Part shown: positions 1-9,071 of the stretch, one piece after another
How the letters are laid out: every line of letters begins with the position of its first letter
How positions within the stretch are numbered: the stretch's first letter is position 1
Assembly: GCF_023016155.1 (NCBI RefSeq)
Contig: NZ_JALKBG010000006.1
Span: 434,001-498,000 of the forward strand
DNA from: Aliiroseovarius sp. F20344
GTDB taxonomy: Bacteria > Pseudomonadota > Alphaproteobacteria > Rhodobacterales > Rhodobacteraceae
Direction: 5' to 3'
Length of the DNA: 64,000 nt
Made by a program: the position numbers and the translations under genes
Notes under the pieces: model-generated
The model's database searches: none
What the model saw: the letters and a program-made list of their open reading frames with translations, nothing else
Told to the model about the DNA's origin: nothing

Positions 1-1
1 T

Positions 2-316
2 TATCTGCGCTATATCGAACGGGCGCGATCGGATTGGGTGCGCGAGATAGGGATTGATCAGAATGCCATGCGCGATGAGGGGCTGGTCTTCGCTGTACGC
101 CGGGTCGAAGCGGATTATCTAACCCCCGCCAAATTTGACGATGAGTTACAGGTTGAAACATCTGTTCAACAGGTCAGCGGTGCGCGTTTGGTGATGGAAC
201 AGGTTGTGAAGCGTGGCCAACAGCCTTTGTTTCAAGCTGTTGTGACCATCGTTTGCGTCTCAGAAACCGGAGCACCTGCGCGACTTCCGGCAAATATTCG
301 CCGGTTGGTTCATTGA
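2..316 (+). CDS. ybgC: YbgC-family acyl-CoA thioesterase (5'-truncated by window edge)
   Basis: C-terminal part of a hotdog-fold thioesterase; the frame is already open at base 2, so the true start lies outside the window. The visible protein begins YLRYIERARSDW and continues through FAVRRVEADYLTPAKFDD, matching the core strand and helix of the YbgC family, which hydrolyses short and medium acyl-CoA esters in the cytoplasm. Family members are commonly the first gene of tol-pal operons, and tolQ follows here after about 110 bases, so co-expression is likely. A GTG at 38 lies within the conserved domain and is not the start. Confidence 0.85.
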   Translation, partial: YLRYIERARSDWVREIGIDQNAMRDEGLVFAVRRVEADYLTPAKFDDELQVETSVQQVSGARLVMEQVVKRGQQPLFQAVVTIVCVSETGAPARLPANIRRLVH

Positions 317-372
317 AAACACGGTGAAAGCTGCCGATGACGCGGTTTTGATAGCCATCTGCCTGTGCATGA

Positions 373-382
373 GCTAATCTTC
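373..382 (+). promoter_or_regulatory. GCTAATCTTC element upstream of tolQ
   Basis: The ten bases GCTAATCTTC occur here, 45 bases before the tolQ start, and again at 4237-4246 before pal, each time followed by a related G/C-G-T-GCA-R-AA stretch. TAAT could be part of a -10 box, with TTGATA 19 bases upstream at this copy. The sharing is visible in the sequence; a promoter role is inference. Confidence 0.3.
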
Positions 383-427
383 GTGCAGAAAAGCGGCCCA
401 AAGAGGCGGCGGTACAGAGGCAGAGAC

Positions 428-1123
428 ATGGAAACGGAAGCGCTTTCGGCAGCGGCGGAGATTGATTTCTCCTTCTTAGCCCTATTTCTTCGTGCGACTT
501 TTACAGTGAAGCTGGTGATGCTTTTGCTGATCGTTGCGTCGATTTGGTCATGGGCCATCATCATTACAAAATTTATGGCTTTCCGGCGCACCCGCGCTGA
601 TGCCGAGGATTTCGACCGCAAGTTCTGGTCGGGTGACCCCTTGGACGAATTGTTCGATCAGATTGGACCCAGCCCAACGGGGTCAGCTGAAAAGGTATTT
701 TCAGCAGGGATGCTGGAATGGCGTCGCTCTCATCGGGCTGATGGCGGGCTGATCGCCAATGCGCAGTCGCGCATCGACCGGTCGATGGATGTTGCCATCG
801 CGAAAGAAGGTGAAGACCTGAACAAGGGGCTTAGTTTTCTGGCCACGGTCGCGTCGACCGCCCCCTTCGTTGGCTTGTTCGGCACCGTCTGGGGCATCAT
901 GAACGCCTTCATCGAAATCGCCCAGCAGCAAAATACCAACCTAGCCGTTGTGGCCCCCGGCATCGCCGAGGCCCTTCTGGCAACCGGTCTTGGCCTTCTG
1001 GCGGCGATCCCGGCGGCGGTGTTTTACAACAAGCTGAGCGTGGACAGCGACAACATCCTTGCAGGCTATGAGGCCTTCGCGGACGAGTTCGCCACCATCC
1101 TTAGCCGTCAGTTGGACAGTTGA
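428..1123 (+). CDS. tolQ: Tol-Pal system proton channel subunit TolQ
   Basis: Inner-membrane channel protein that works with TolR and TolA to harness proton motive force for outer-membrane constriction at division. The 231-residue product has one hydrophobic helix near residues 25-46 and two more around 135-160 and 170-195; APFVGLFGTVWG in the second is the MotA/TolQ/ExbB signature. An in-frame GTG at 365 would add 21 residues, but ATG 428 has AGAGG about seven bases upstream and gives the usual N-terminus. tolR begins one base after the stop, so the two are translationally linked. Confidence 0.95.
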   Translation: METEALSAAAEIDFSFLALFLRATFTVKLVMLLLIVASIWSWAIIITKFMAFRRTRADAEDFDRKFWSGDPLDELFDQIGPSPTGSAEKVFSAGMLEWRRSHRADGGLIANAQSRIDRSMDVAIAKEGEDLNKGLSFLATVASTAPFVGLFGTVWGIMNAFIEIAQQQNTNLAVVAPGIAEALLATGLGLLAAIPAAVFYNKLSVDSDNILAGYEAFADEFATILSRQLDS

Positions 1124-1124
1124 T

Positions 1125-1607
1125 ATGGGCGCGAATGTGCAAAGCAGCGGGGGTGCCGATCGGCGCGCCCGTCGTGGGCGCCGTCGTGGCAAGCATCGCC
1201 GCGTGATGGCCGAGATCAACGTGACGCCCTTTGTGGACGTCATGTTGGTGCTTCTGATCATCTTCATGGTGGCAGCGCCCTTGTCGGTAGTGGGCGTCCC
1301 TGTCGAGCTGTCGCAGACTGCGGCCAAGTCGCTTGACGCGCCAGAAGAAGAACCGCTTGCGATCACCATCACCGAAGATGGAAACGTCTTCCTGCAAACC
1401 ACTGAAATCGCGCGTGATGATCTGATCCCGCGACTGCGCGCCATTGCGGCAGAACGTACGGATGACAAGATATTCCTGCGTATCGACGGGCAGGTGGCTT
1501 GGAACACCACGGCCCAGATCATGGGCGCTTTGAATGCGGCTGGTTTCTCAAAAATCGGGTTTGTCACTGAAGGTGGTGGACCGACGCTGACCGGGCAGGG
1601 GAACTGA
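1125..1607 (+). CDS. tolR: Tol-Pal system protein TolR (ExbD family)
   Basis: Single-pass inner-membrane partner of TolQ, 160 residues. A strongly basic N-terminus ([14 protein letters not shown]) is followed by [15 protein letters not shown] at about residues 33-47, which carries the conserved Asp used in proton coupling, and then a periplasmic domain ending in the LRIDGQVAW and GFVTEG regions typical of ExbD/TolR. The open frame extends back to 1059 inside tolQ, but ATG 1125 right after the tolQ stop is the natural start. It sits between tolQ and tolA as in other Proteobacteria. Confidence 0.95.
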   Translation: MGANVQSSGGADRRARRGRRRGKHRRVMAEINVTPFVDVMLVLLIIFMVAAPLSVVGVPVELSQTAAKSLDAPEEEPLAITITEDGNVFLQTTEIARDDLIPRLRAIAAERTDDKIFLRIDGQVAWNTTAQIMGALNAAGFSKIGFVTEGGGPTLTGQGN

Positions 1608-1614
1608 GGTCAGG

Positions 1615-2655
1615 ATGCGTAAGGGGCTGTATATCTCGACAGCCGCTCATGGGGTTTTAATCCTGTGGGTGCTTTTCGGCGGGGTCTTCAAATGGGACCG
1701 CGACGAAGAGTTTGTAAGCGTGTCTGATGTATCGTTCATTTCTGAAGATGAGTTTGCAGCGCTGAGCGCGCCGCAGGGTGAAGCGAATGCGCCTGAAAAC
1801 CCTCCGGCGCCAGCCCCTGAGCCAGAACCTGAACCTGAACCTGAACCCGAGCCAACGCCGGCCCCGGAGCCAGAGCCCGAACCTGCGCCCGAACCAGAAC
1901 CAGAGCCGGAACCCGAGCCCGTTCCGGACCCAGAACCTGTACCTGAACCCGAAACCGCTCCGCCTGCGCCCGCGCCGCGCGTTGCGCCGGAAGCAGCACC
2001 AGAGCCCGAAACGCCTGTTGAAGATGCGCCCGAACCGGTGGAGGCTATCTCGCCCGAGCCGTCGCCCGAACCCGCGCCTGAACCGGAAGAGGTCGCACCA
2101 GCGGCCCCTCCGGAGGCGACCACTGAAATCGTGACAGAAGCGGAAGAGCCGGTTGAGCAGCCCTCGGCAGCCCCCGCGACGTCACAACGCCCGAAATCGC
2201 GCCCGGAACGTCCCACACCGCAAGTCGCCGAACCCGAAGCACCTAAGCCAGCAGATGCAAATGCAGTGGCTGCGGCTGTTGCCAACGAGGTGGCGGGGGG
2301 AACGCAGGATACACCTGCACAAGACATCCCCGTCGGACCGCCGCTGACGCGAGGTGAAAAAGATGGATTGCGTGTCGCTGTCAGCCGGTGTTGGAACCTT
2401 GGTTCTTCGTCGACTGATGCGTTGTCGACAACGGTTGTCGTACTGGTAACCATGAGCCGTGATGGCAAACCCGAAGGCATCAAGTTGGACAGTTGGGACG
2501 GCCCAAGCAAAGCGGCAGCCGACACCGCGTTCCAAGCAGCCCGGCGCGCGGTCATCCGCTGTGGGGCCAAAGGCTTTGATCTGCCCGCAGACAAGTATGG
2601 TCAGTGGCGCGAAATCGAAATGACTTTCAATCCCGAAAAGATGAGGATCAAGTGA
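1615..2655 (+). CDS. tolA: TolA-type cell-envelope spanning protein with Pro-Glu spacer
   Basis: Links the TolQR motor to the outer membrane. The protein has 346 residues: an N-terminal membrane helix (about 5-24), a long spacer of Pro-Glu and Pro-Ala dipeptides (about 60-200), and a C-terminal folded domain (about 240-346) beginning [13 protein letters not shown], as in TolA/TonB C-domains of alphaproteobacteria. The spacer differs from the Ala/Lys helical domain II of enteric TolA and resembles the TonB proline spacer. AGG lies just ahead of ATG 1615, eight bases after tolR. Position between tolR and tolB supports tolA rather than tonB. Confidence 0.9.
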   Translation: MRKGLYISTAAHGVLILWVLFGGVFKWDRDEEFVSVSDVSFISEDEFAALSAPQGEANAPENPPAPAPEPEPEPEPEPEPTPAPEPEPEPAPEPEPEPEPEPVPDPEPVPEPETAPPAPAPRVAPEAAPEPETPVEDAPEPVEAISPEPSPEPAPEPEEVAPAAPPEATTEIVTEAEEPVEQPSAAPATSQRPKSRPERPTPQVAEPEAPKPADANAVAAAVANEVAGGTQDTPAQDIPVGPPLTRGEKDGLRVAVSRCWNLGSSSTDALSTTVVVLVTMSRDGKPEGIKLDSWDGPSKAAADTAFQAARRAVIRCGAKGFDLPADKYGQWREIEMTFNPEKMRIK

Positions 2656-2795
2656 TGCAGCTCATCCTCAACCGGGATCGCAACCTGAAACAGCAGCCAA
2701 ATCGGCCAGTTTTCGCAGATTTTTCCCCTGTCGATGGCGGGGACGCACCAATTATGCCTATGGTGCCAGTGACAAAAGGGGCAAAAGACCAATGA
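2655..2795 (+). CDS. Small ORF coupled between tolA and tolB, function unknown
   Basis: Predicted 46-residue protein starting [14 protein letters not shown] and ending [10 protein letters not shown]. Its ATG shares a base with the tolA TGA (TGATG), and its own TGA overlaps the tolB ATG (ATGA), so ribosomes could pass from tolA through this frame into tolB. It has no signal peptide, membrane helix or recognisable domain. It may be a genuine small protein or a coupling peptide whose translation keeps tolB in step with tolA. The precise double overlap is the main support. Confidence 0.5.
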   Translation: MQLILNRDRNLKQQPNRPVFADFSPVDGGDAPIMPMVPVTKGAKDQ

Positions 2796-4156
2796 ACAGG
2801 ACATCAAATCGGATGGGTTTCAAGCTTAGAAAAATCTCTTGCCTGATCGCCGCATGTGCAATGTTTGCCGGGGGGGCGATGTCCACGGCAGTCGCGCAAT
2901 CGCAAGGTCCATTACGGATTGAAATCACAGATGGTGTGATTGAGCCCTTGCCTTTTGCAATTCCGGATTTTGTGGCTGAAGATGGCGGGTCAAATGATAT
3001 TGCGCGCTCGATCTCGCGGGTGATTGCCGCTGATTTGGCCAGCACCGGCCTGTTTCGCGAAATCCCGCAGGACGCCTTTATTTCAGGTATCTCGAACTTT
3101 GCGAACCCCGTGGCGTATGCGGATTGGAAAGCCATCAATGCGCAGGCTTTGATCACCGGTGCGGTGTCTAGCGCGGGTGGCAATGTGAATGTGAAGTTCC
3201 GTGTGTTTGACGTGTTCTCGGGCCAGCCTTTAGGGGAAGGGTTGCAGTTTGCGGGGTCGGCAGCAGGTTGGCGCCGGATGGCTCATAAAGTGGCCGACAT
3301 CGTCTACAGCCGGATCACGGGTGAAAGCGGATATTTCGACAGTCGCGTTGTGTTCGTGTCGGAAAGTGGTCCCAAGAACGCACGTCGCAAACGTTTGGCG
3401 ATCATGGATTATGATGGCGCGAATGTTCAGTATCTAACGGACAGTTCAGCGCTGGTTCTGGCGCCACGCTTCTCGCCGCAAGGGGACCGCGTGCTTTACA
3501 CCAGCTACGAGACCGGCTTCCCTCAGGTCTATGTTTTGGACGTTGCCACGGTCGGACGGCGTGTATTGTCCAGCCAAGAGGGCACGATGACCTTCGCCCC
3601 GCGCTTTTCGCCTGATGGGCGCACGGTTGTGTATTCGCTCTCGGCTGGGGGCAACACTGATCTCTACACGATGGACATCGCAAGCGGCCAAGCCCGCCGC
3701 TTGACGCAAGCCCCATCAATCGAAACCGCGCCGAGCTTTTCGCCGGACGGGTCAAAGATCGTGTTTGAAAGCGATCGATCGGGCAATCAGCAGCTTTACG
3801 TAATGCCCGCAAGCGGTGGGGAAGCTACCCGGATCAGCTTTGGTCAGGGGCGTTACGGCACCCCGGTGTGGTCGCCCCGTGGTGACCTGATTGCCTTTAC
3901 CAAACAAAACGCGGGCCGTTTCCACATTGGCGTCATGCGCACAGATGGGTCGGAAGAACGCTTGTTGACGGCTTCCTTCTTGGATGAAGGCCCGACATGG
4001 TCCCCCAACGGACGCGTGATTATGTTTACGCGCGAAAGCCAAGGTGCCTCGGGTGAGGCCGCGCTGTATTCGGTGGATATCTCGGGTCGCAACTTACGTC
4101 GTGTGGTGACAGAAGGGGCGGCGTCGGATCCCGCCTGGTCGCCGTTGTTGAACTGA
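2792..4156 (+). CDS. tolB: Tol-Pal system periplasmic beta-propeller TolB
   Basis: Periplasmic protein that binds Pal and the TolA C-terminus. It has 454 residues, with an N-terminal signal peptide whose hydrophobic core lies near residues 15-30 and likely cleavage after AVAQS. An N-terminal alpha/beta domain contains the DFVAEDG and [10 protein letters not shown] regions. A six-bladed propeller follows, with repeated blade motifs such as [44 protein letters not shown] and [14 protein letters not shown] second in-frame Met at residue 8 could also serve as start. The ATG overlaps the stop of the small upstream ORF. Confidence 0.95.
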   Translation: MNRTSNRMGFKLRKISCLIAACAMFAGGAMSTAVAQSQGPLRIEITDGVIEPLPFAIPDFVAEDGGSNDIARSISRVIAADLASTGLFREIPQDAFISGISNFANPVAYADWKAINAQALITGAVSSAGGNVNVKFRVFDVFSGQPLGEGLQFAGSAAGWRRMAHKVADIVYSRITGESGYFDSRVVFVSESGPKNARRKRLAIMDYDGANVQYLTDSSALVLAPRFSPQGDRVLYTSYETGFPQVYVLDVATVGRRVLSSQEGTMTFAPRFSPDGRTVVYSLSAGGNTDLYTMDIASGQARRLTQAPSIETAPSFSPDGSKIVFESDRSGNQQLYVMPASGGEATRISFGQGRYGTPVWSPRGDLIAFTKQNAGRFHIGVMRTDGSEERLLTASFLDEGPTWSPNGRVIMFTRESQGASGEAALYSVDISGRNLRRVVTEGAASDPAWSPLLN

Positions 4157-4236
4157 TAGGCGGAGGAGGTGGCCTGAGCAGAAGCGGCTTTGTCGCATGG
4201 TCTGGTAGCCCTCCGTTTTCAAATGGCCGGTGAAAT

Positions 4237-4246
4237 GCTAATCTTC
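4237..4246 (+). promoter_or_regulatory. GCTAATCTTC element upstream of pal
   Basis: Second copy of the ten-base element seen upstream of tolQ, here in the 145-base tolB-pal gap and 55 bases before the pal start. It may mark an internal promoter or a common regulator site for the two halves of the tol-pal locus. Function is inferred only from the repetition. Confidence 0.3.
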
Positions 4247-4301
4247 CGGCAAGAATATGAAAGAGCACGCCCAAAAAGGGCAGAAAGATACAGGAAAGAC
4301 C

Positions 4302-4817
4302 ATGAAACATTTTGCAATGACTGCGCTGTTCGTGGGCGCATTGGCCCTGTCAGCCTGTTCGAAAGATCGCTTTGGCAGTGACGGATATGGAAACGGTGCT
4401 GGCGGCGCTGGTGGTGACTATGTGGCGGGAAGCGCCTCGGACCCACGTTCGCCGGCTTATTTCAACCAAACCGTTGGTGATCGTATCCTGTTTGCCGTGG
4501 ATCAGTCCAACTTGAGCCCCGACGCGGTTCAGGTTTTGACCCAACAGGCGACCTGGTTGATCGAAAACACCAGCTACACCGCTGTGATCGAAGGCCACGC
4601 GGATGAACAAGGCACACGCGAATACAACCTTGCACTGGGTGCGCGCCGTGCTTCTGCTGTGCAGAACTTCCTGATTGATCGCGGTGTTGCCCCGAACCGT
4701 TTGCAAACGGTCAGCTATGGTAAGGAACGCCCGCTTGAGATTTGCTCGGACGAGCTGTGCTATTCGAAAAACCGCCGTGCTGTGACCGTACTTGCAGCCG
4801 GTGCGATCACCAGCTGA
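4302..4817 (+). CDS. pal: Peptidoglycan-associated lipoprotein Pal
   Basis: Outer-membrane lipoprotein that anchors the envelope to peptidoglycan and binds TolB. It has 171 residues; the signal peptide ends in the lipobox LSAC (about residues 17-20), followed by a short Gly-rich linker and an OmpA C-like domain with RILFAVDQSNL, the diaminopimelate-binding GHADEQGTREYN and a final NRRAVTV. An in-frame ATG at 4257 would place 15 charged residues before the signal peptide, whereas ATG 4302 has CAGGAAAG upstream and gives a normal lipoprotein leader. Confidence 0.95.
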   Translation: MKHFAMTALFVGALALSACSKDRFGSDGYGNGAGGAGGDYVAGSASDPRSPAYFNQTVGDRILFAVDQSNLSPDAVQVLTQQATWLIENTSYTAVIEGHADEQGTREYNLALGARRASAVQNFLIDRGVAPNRLQTVSYGKERPLEICSDELCYSKNRRAVTVLAAGAITS

Positions 4818-4844
4818 TCCGCGCGCAGTGAAGGAGCCTGAGAT

Positions 4845-5678
4845 ATGGTTGCAAAATCCTTGAAAGCCTTGTTGCTTGGCGTGGTTCTGGTCAGCGCCCC
4901 TGTATTGGGGATGGCACAAGACCGTGCGCAGTCTCTGGCGGATATCCGGCAGGAGCTGACCGTTCTGTATGTCGAAATTCAGAAGTTGAAGACCGAGCTG
5001 TCCACTACGGGCAATGCCAATGTGAATTCGGGCGTTGGAAGCCTGTCGCAGCGCATGTCTGCCATTGAAGGCGAGATGTCGCGGCTGACCTCGAAAACCG
5101 AACAGTTGGAGCATCGGATCAACTCGATCGTCAAAGATGGGACCAACCGGATTGGCGATCTTGAGTTCCGACTGGTTGAACTGGAAGGCGGCGATATCTC
5201 GAAGCTGGGTGAAACCTCGACACTTGGTGGTGGTGCGGTTCCAGAAGGACCTGTAACGGCTCCTGAACCGACAGCTCCGGTAACGACGGAACTGGCTGTC
5301 GGTGAAAAACAGGATTATGACGCCGCGGGCGCAGCGCTTGAGGCTGGCGATTTCGAACAAGCCACTACCCTGTATACGCAGTTTGTTGAAAACTATCCCG
5401 GAAGCCCACTGACCTCGGAAGCGCATTTCCAGCGTGGCGAGGCTTTGACGGGCAGCGGAGATATCAAGAACGCCGCACGCGCTTATCTTAAAGCGTTCTC
5501 GGGCGCCCCAAACGGGGATCGTGCCCCAGATGCGCTTTATCGTCTTGGTCATTCGCTGGGTGGTCTTGGCCAGGTGTCTGAAGCTTGCGCCACATTGGCT
5601 GAGGTTGCCAAACGCTTCCCCGGTGCGCCGGCGGTTGCGGATGCAACAGCGTCCCGCCAGGCTTTGGGCTGTCCGTGA
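4845..5678 (+). CDS. cpoB: Tol-Pal associated coordinator CpoB (YbgF)
   Basis: Periplasmic protein that coordinates Tol-Pal action with peptidoglycan synthesis. The 277-residue product has a signal peptide ending near GMAQD, a heptad-rich coiled coil (about residues 35-110, the trimerisation region) and a C-terminal TPR domain starting near DYDAAGAALEAGDFEQA with YPGSPLTSEAHFQRGEAL and KRFPGAPAVADA. AAGGAG lies just upstream of the ATG. The stop overlaps the GTG of tilS (GTGA), indicating one operon with the next gene. Confidence 0.93.
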   Translation: MVAKSLKALLLGVVLVSAPVLGMAQDRAQSLADIRQELTVLYVEIQKLKTELSTTGNANVNSGVGSLSQRMSAIEGEMSRLTSKTEQLEHRINSIVKDGTNRIGDLEFRLVELEGGDISKLGETSTLGGGAVPEGPVTAPEPTAPVTTELAVGEKQDYDAAGAALEAGDFEQATTLYTQFVENYPGSPLTSEAHFQRGEALTGSGDIKNAARAYLKAFSGAPNGDRAPDALYRLGHSLGGLGQVSEACATLAEVAKRFPGAPAVADATASRQALGCP

Positions 5679-6913
5679 CGCCCGAGCGGACATTTACTGA
5701 TGCTCTTGACCGGGCCCGCCAGCGCGGGCCCGTTTCGCGTCTTGGGTTGGCCGTGTCTGGGGGCAGTGACAGCATAGCGATGCTTGGTATTGCCCATGAC
5801 TGGGCGAAGTCGCGTTCTGTCGATCTTCTGGTTGCAACTGTGGATCATGGGCTTAGGGCAGAGGCCAGGCAAGAAGCTGATTGGGTTGCGACGCAGTGCG
5901 ACGCACTGGGCCTTCCGCACGAGACATTGCGCTGGGAGGATGCGCCTCGCGGAAATGTGCAAGGTGCGGCACGGGCGGCGCGATACGAGCTCCTTTCGGA
6001 ATGGGCGCAGCGAAACACGCTTGATGCCGTTGCGCTGGCGCATACCACCGATGATCAGGCTGAAACCTTTATTATGCGACTGGCGCGCGGGTCTGGTGTG
6101 GACGGGTTGGCCGCCATGCGCTACGATTGGCACGCCCAAGGTGTCCGCTGGCTGCGACCGGTTCTGGGCTGTAAACGTGAAGATCTGCGTGCAGAGTTAA
6201 CAAGCCGCGGCATGACATGGGTCGACGATCCATCGAATGACGACACGCGCTTTGATCGCGTGCGTGTTCGCCAAGCCATGGATGACCTTGCAACGCTTGG
6301 GTTGGACCAAAACAGGTTGGTAAGCACGGCGCAAAGAATGTCGGACGCGCGCGAGGCGTTGGCCTATTCTGCCCATCAAGCGGCGGAAGCGTTGGTAAAG
6401 GTGCAGCTGGGCGACGTTGAGTTCCCGGTAGAGGCCTACGCGCTGTTGCCCACCGAAACCCGCCATCGGCTTCTGGCTGCCGCGATTGGGTTCGTATCGG
6501 GTGCAACTTACAGGCCGCGCTATGACGCGCTGAAAGAGGTCGAACAGCAAGCGCTTTCGAGACAGCGGCGCACTCTGTCAGGGTGTGTGCTTTCCCTAAA
6601 GGCTGGTCAGCTTGTGGTGGGGCGTGAGTTTCAAGCGGTGCGTTCCAAAAGCGCGCTCCCCGGAGAGGTTTGGGACGGACGTTGGGTGCTGTCCGGCCCG
6701 GATGGAACACAGGTTCGCGCGTTGGGAGAGGCCATTTCAAACTGCGACGATTGGCGCGCAACTGGCCATTCACGTGATCGCCTGATGACCACGCCTGCGC
6801 TTTTTGACAAAGAAACGCTATTGGCCGCACCAATAGCGGGTTTTGTGCGCACTGGCACCACATTATCTGGCCCGGACAAGGCTGATTTCCTGAAAGCCAT
6901 TTTATCGCATTGA
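5675..6913 (+). CDS. tilS: tRNA(Ile)-lysidine synthase TilS
   Basis: Cytoplasmic N-type ATP pyrophosphatase that attaches lysine to C34 of the AUA-reading tRNA-Ile. The P-loop SGGSDS lies near residues 29-34, followed by the HGLRAEA motif, HTTDDQAET and the MRLARGSG region, all typical of TilS. Length is 412 residues. It starts with GTG 5675 inside the cpoB stop (GTGA). Location between the Tol-Pal genes and ftsH is common in Rhodobacterales. The C-terminal third is weakly conserved, as usual for the family. Confidence 0.93.
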   Translation: MTPERTFTDALDRARQRGPVSRLGLAVSGGSDSIAMLGIAHDWAKSRSVDLLVATVDHGLRAEARQEADWVATQCDALGLPHETLRWEDAPRGNVQGAARAARYELLSEWAQRNTLDAVALAHTTDDQAETFIMRLARGSGVDGLAAMRYDWHAQGVRWLRPVLGCKREDLRAELTSRGMTWVDDPSNDDTRFDRVRVRQAMDDLATLGLDQNRLVSTAQRMSDAREALAYSAHQAAEALVKVQLGDVEFPVEAYALLPTETRHRLLAAAIGFVSGATYRPRYDALKEVEQQALSRQRRTLSGCVLSLKAGQLVVGREFQAVRSKSALPGEVWDGRWVLSGPDGTQVRALGEAISNCDDWRATGHSRDRLMTTPALFDKETLLAAPIAGFVRTGTTLSGPDKADFLKAILSH

Positions 6914-7000
6914 ACCTTTGCCAATCATCCCTATTTTAAGGAAACGGCGTTAATCACCATGTTTGGCGCCCAGTCGCCATGGCATTCAAAGGAGATCCCC

Positions 7001-8920
7001 TTGGGCAACGCGAGAAATTTCGCCTTCTGGATTGTACTGTTCGTACTAATTCTGGCCTTGTTTAACTTGTTTTCGAACGGTCAGGCCGGGCTTGCATCGT
7101 CTCAGGCAACCTATTCAGAATTCATTGCCGCCGTAGAAGGTGACAACGTGAAGTCTGTCACCATTGATGGTGAGAAGCTGATTTATCAAGCTGGCGACGG
7201 CAAGATTTATCAGACTGTCGTGCCACGTGACGCGAAGGTGACGGATCGATTGGTCGCTGAAGGGATCGCAGTGACCGCAGAACCGCAACAGCAATCCGGG
7301 CTCATGAGCATTGTAACTCTGCTTCTGCCGGTTGCTCTGCTGATCGGCTTTTGGTTCTTCATGATGAACCGGATGCAAGGTCGCGGGGGCGGCGGGGCTA
7401 TGGGCTTTGGTAAGTCGAAAGCCAAGATGCTGACCGAACGCGAAGGCCGTGTGACGTTTGACGATGTGGCCGGCATTGACGAGGCCAAGGAAGAGCTGGA
7501 AGAGATCGTGGAATTCCTGCGCAATCCGCAGAAATTCAGCCGTTTGGGTGGTCAAATTCCCAAAGGCGCGCTGCTTGTTGGCCCTCCGGGTACAGGTAAA
7601 ACGCTTCTGGCGCGTGCGATTGCAGGTGAAGCAGGTGTGCCCTTTTTCACCATTTCGGGCTCCGACTTTGTCGAGATGTTTGTCGGCGTCGGCGCAAGCC
7701 GTGTCCGCGACATGTTTGAGCAAGCCAAGAAAAACGCACCCTGTATTGTCTTCATCGATGAGATCGACGCCGTGGGTCGCCATCGTGGTGCCGGGTATGG
7801 CGGCGGTAATGATGAACGCGAACAGACCCTCAACCAATTGCTGGTCGAGATGGATGGCTTCGAAGCCAACGAAGGCGTGATCATTTTGGCTGCGACCAAC
7901 CGTCGTGATGTGCTGGACCCTGCGCTTTTGCGTCCGGGCCGTTTTGACCGTCAGGTCACCGTGTCCAACCCGGATATTAAAGGCCGTGAAAAAATTCTGG
8001 GCGTTCATGCTCGCAAAGTGCCTTTGGGGCCTGATGTTGACCTGCGCACCGTTGCGCGTGGTACGCCGGGCTTTTCAGGTGCTGATCTGGCCAACCTTGT
8101 GAACGAAGCTGCCCTGATGGCGGCACGCGTTGGCCGCCGTTTTGTAACGGCTGAGGATTTCGACAGCGCGCGCGACAAGGTCATGATGGGGCCAGAGCGA
8201 CGCTCGATGGTCATGTCGGACAATGAAAAGGAAATGACAGCTTATCACGAGGCAGGCCACGCTCTGCTTGGGATATTGCTGCCCAAACACGATCCGATCC
8301 ACAAGGCAACGATCATCCCGCGTGGTCAAGCCCTTGGTATGGTTCAGCCCTTGCCCGAAATGGACAAGTTGAGCTGGCACAAAGATGAGATGGAACAGAA
8401 GATCGCCATGGGTCTGGCCGGTAAAGCCGCAGAGATCTTTAAGTGGGGCGAGGACAACGTGTCCAGCGGTGCGCAAAGCGACATCCAGCAAGTCAGCCAG
8501 ATCGCCCGTGCCATGGTGATGAACTGGGGCATGTCGAAAAAAGTCGGGAACATCGACTATTCCGAGGCCGCCCAAGGCTACAGTGGCAACACTGGTGGGT
8601 TCTCTGTCTCGGCGAAGACCAAGGAAATCATCGAAAGCGAAGTGAAGCGCATTCTTGATGAGGGCTATGATCTTGCCTTCAACACCATCAAGGAAAACGC
8701 GGACGAGTTCGAGCGCATCGCGCAAGGCCTGTTGGAATACGAAACCCTGACAGGGGCCGAGCTTGAGCGCGTGATGAAGGGTGAATCGCCCCATGCGCCG
8801 GAAGATGAGGATGACGGAAACGATGGCAATGCGCCCTCGGTCGCCGCGATCCCCAAGACCAAACCCCGCAAAAAACCATCGGATGATGGTGGGGAAATGG
8901 AACCGGAACCCACAAGCTGA
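7001..8920 (+). CDS. ftsH: Membrane AAA protease FtsH (TTG start)
   Basis: ATP-dependent zinc metalloprotease of the inner membrane that degrades misfolded membrane proteins and regulators. It has two membrane helices (about residues 8-25 and 100-120), Walker A GPPGTGKT from residue 194, Walker [12 protein letters not shown], the second region of homology with [10 protein letters not shown], and the zinc site HEAGH at 416-420. The open frame runs back to an ATG at 6959, but TTG 7001 has AAAGGAG six bases upstream and yields the N-terminus GNARNFAFW expected for alphaproteobacterial FtsH; this start gives 639 residues. The C-terminal tail is acidic and Pro/Lys-rich. Confidence 0.95.
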   Translation: MGNARNFAFWIVLFVLILALFNLFSNGQAGLASSQATYSEFIAAVEGDNVKSVTIDGEKLIYQAGDGKIYQTVVPRDAKVTDRLVAEGIAVTAEPQQQSGLMSIVTLLLPVALLIGFWFFMMNRMQGRGGGGAMGFGKSKAKMLTEREGRVTFDDVAGIDEAKEELEEIVEFLRNPQKFSRLGGQIPKGALLVGPPGTGKTLLARAIAGEAGVPFFTISGSDFVEMFVGVGASRVRDMFEQAKKNAPCIVFIDEIDAVGRHRGAGYGGGNDEREQTLNQLLVEMDGFEANEGVIILAATNRRDVLDPALLRPGRFDRQVTVSNPDIKGREKILGVHARKVPLGPDVDLRTVARGTPGFSGADLANLVNEAALMAARVGRRFVTAEDFDSARDKVMMGPERRSMVMSDNEKEMTAYHEAGHALLGILLPKHDPIHKATIIPRGQALGMVQPLPEMDKLSWHKDEMEQKIAMGLAGKAAEIFKWGEDNVSSGAQSDIQQVSQIARAMVMNWGMSKKVGNIDYSEAAQGYSGNTGGFSVSAKTKEIIESEVKRILDEGYDLAFNTIKENADEFERIAQGLLEYETLTGAELERVMKGESPHAPEDEDDGNDGNAPSVAAIPKTKPRKKPSDDGGEMEPEPTS

Positions 8921-8941
8921 TCAAAGCGATAGAATTTCAAG

Positions 8942-8971
8942 CGTCCCGACCATCGGTTGGGGCGTTTTTTT
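8942..8971 (+). terminator. Rho-independent terminator after ftsH
   Basis: A ten-base-pair stem (8942-8951 with 8955-8964, two G-T wobbles) with a three-base loop is followed by seven T residues. It lies 21 bases after the ftsH stop and closes the tilS-ftsH unit. Confidence 0.8.
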
Positions 8972-9071
8972 GTGCGATGGTTCATTCTAAAGTTGAATTG
9001 GACTGATCAAAAAAGCTGGGGAATGATAAGCCCATTCAATTGTTTTCCGATGTTTAGATTATGGATTTCTT

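Noticed and set aside
4350-5693. Long minus-strand open frame of about 450 codons opposite pal and cpoB
   Set aside because: It is the shadow of two well-supported plus-strand genes and has no recognisable domain or ribosome-binding site.
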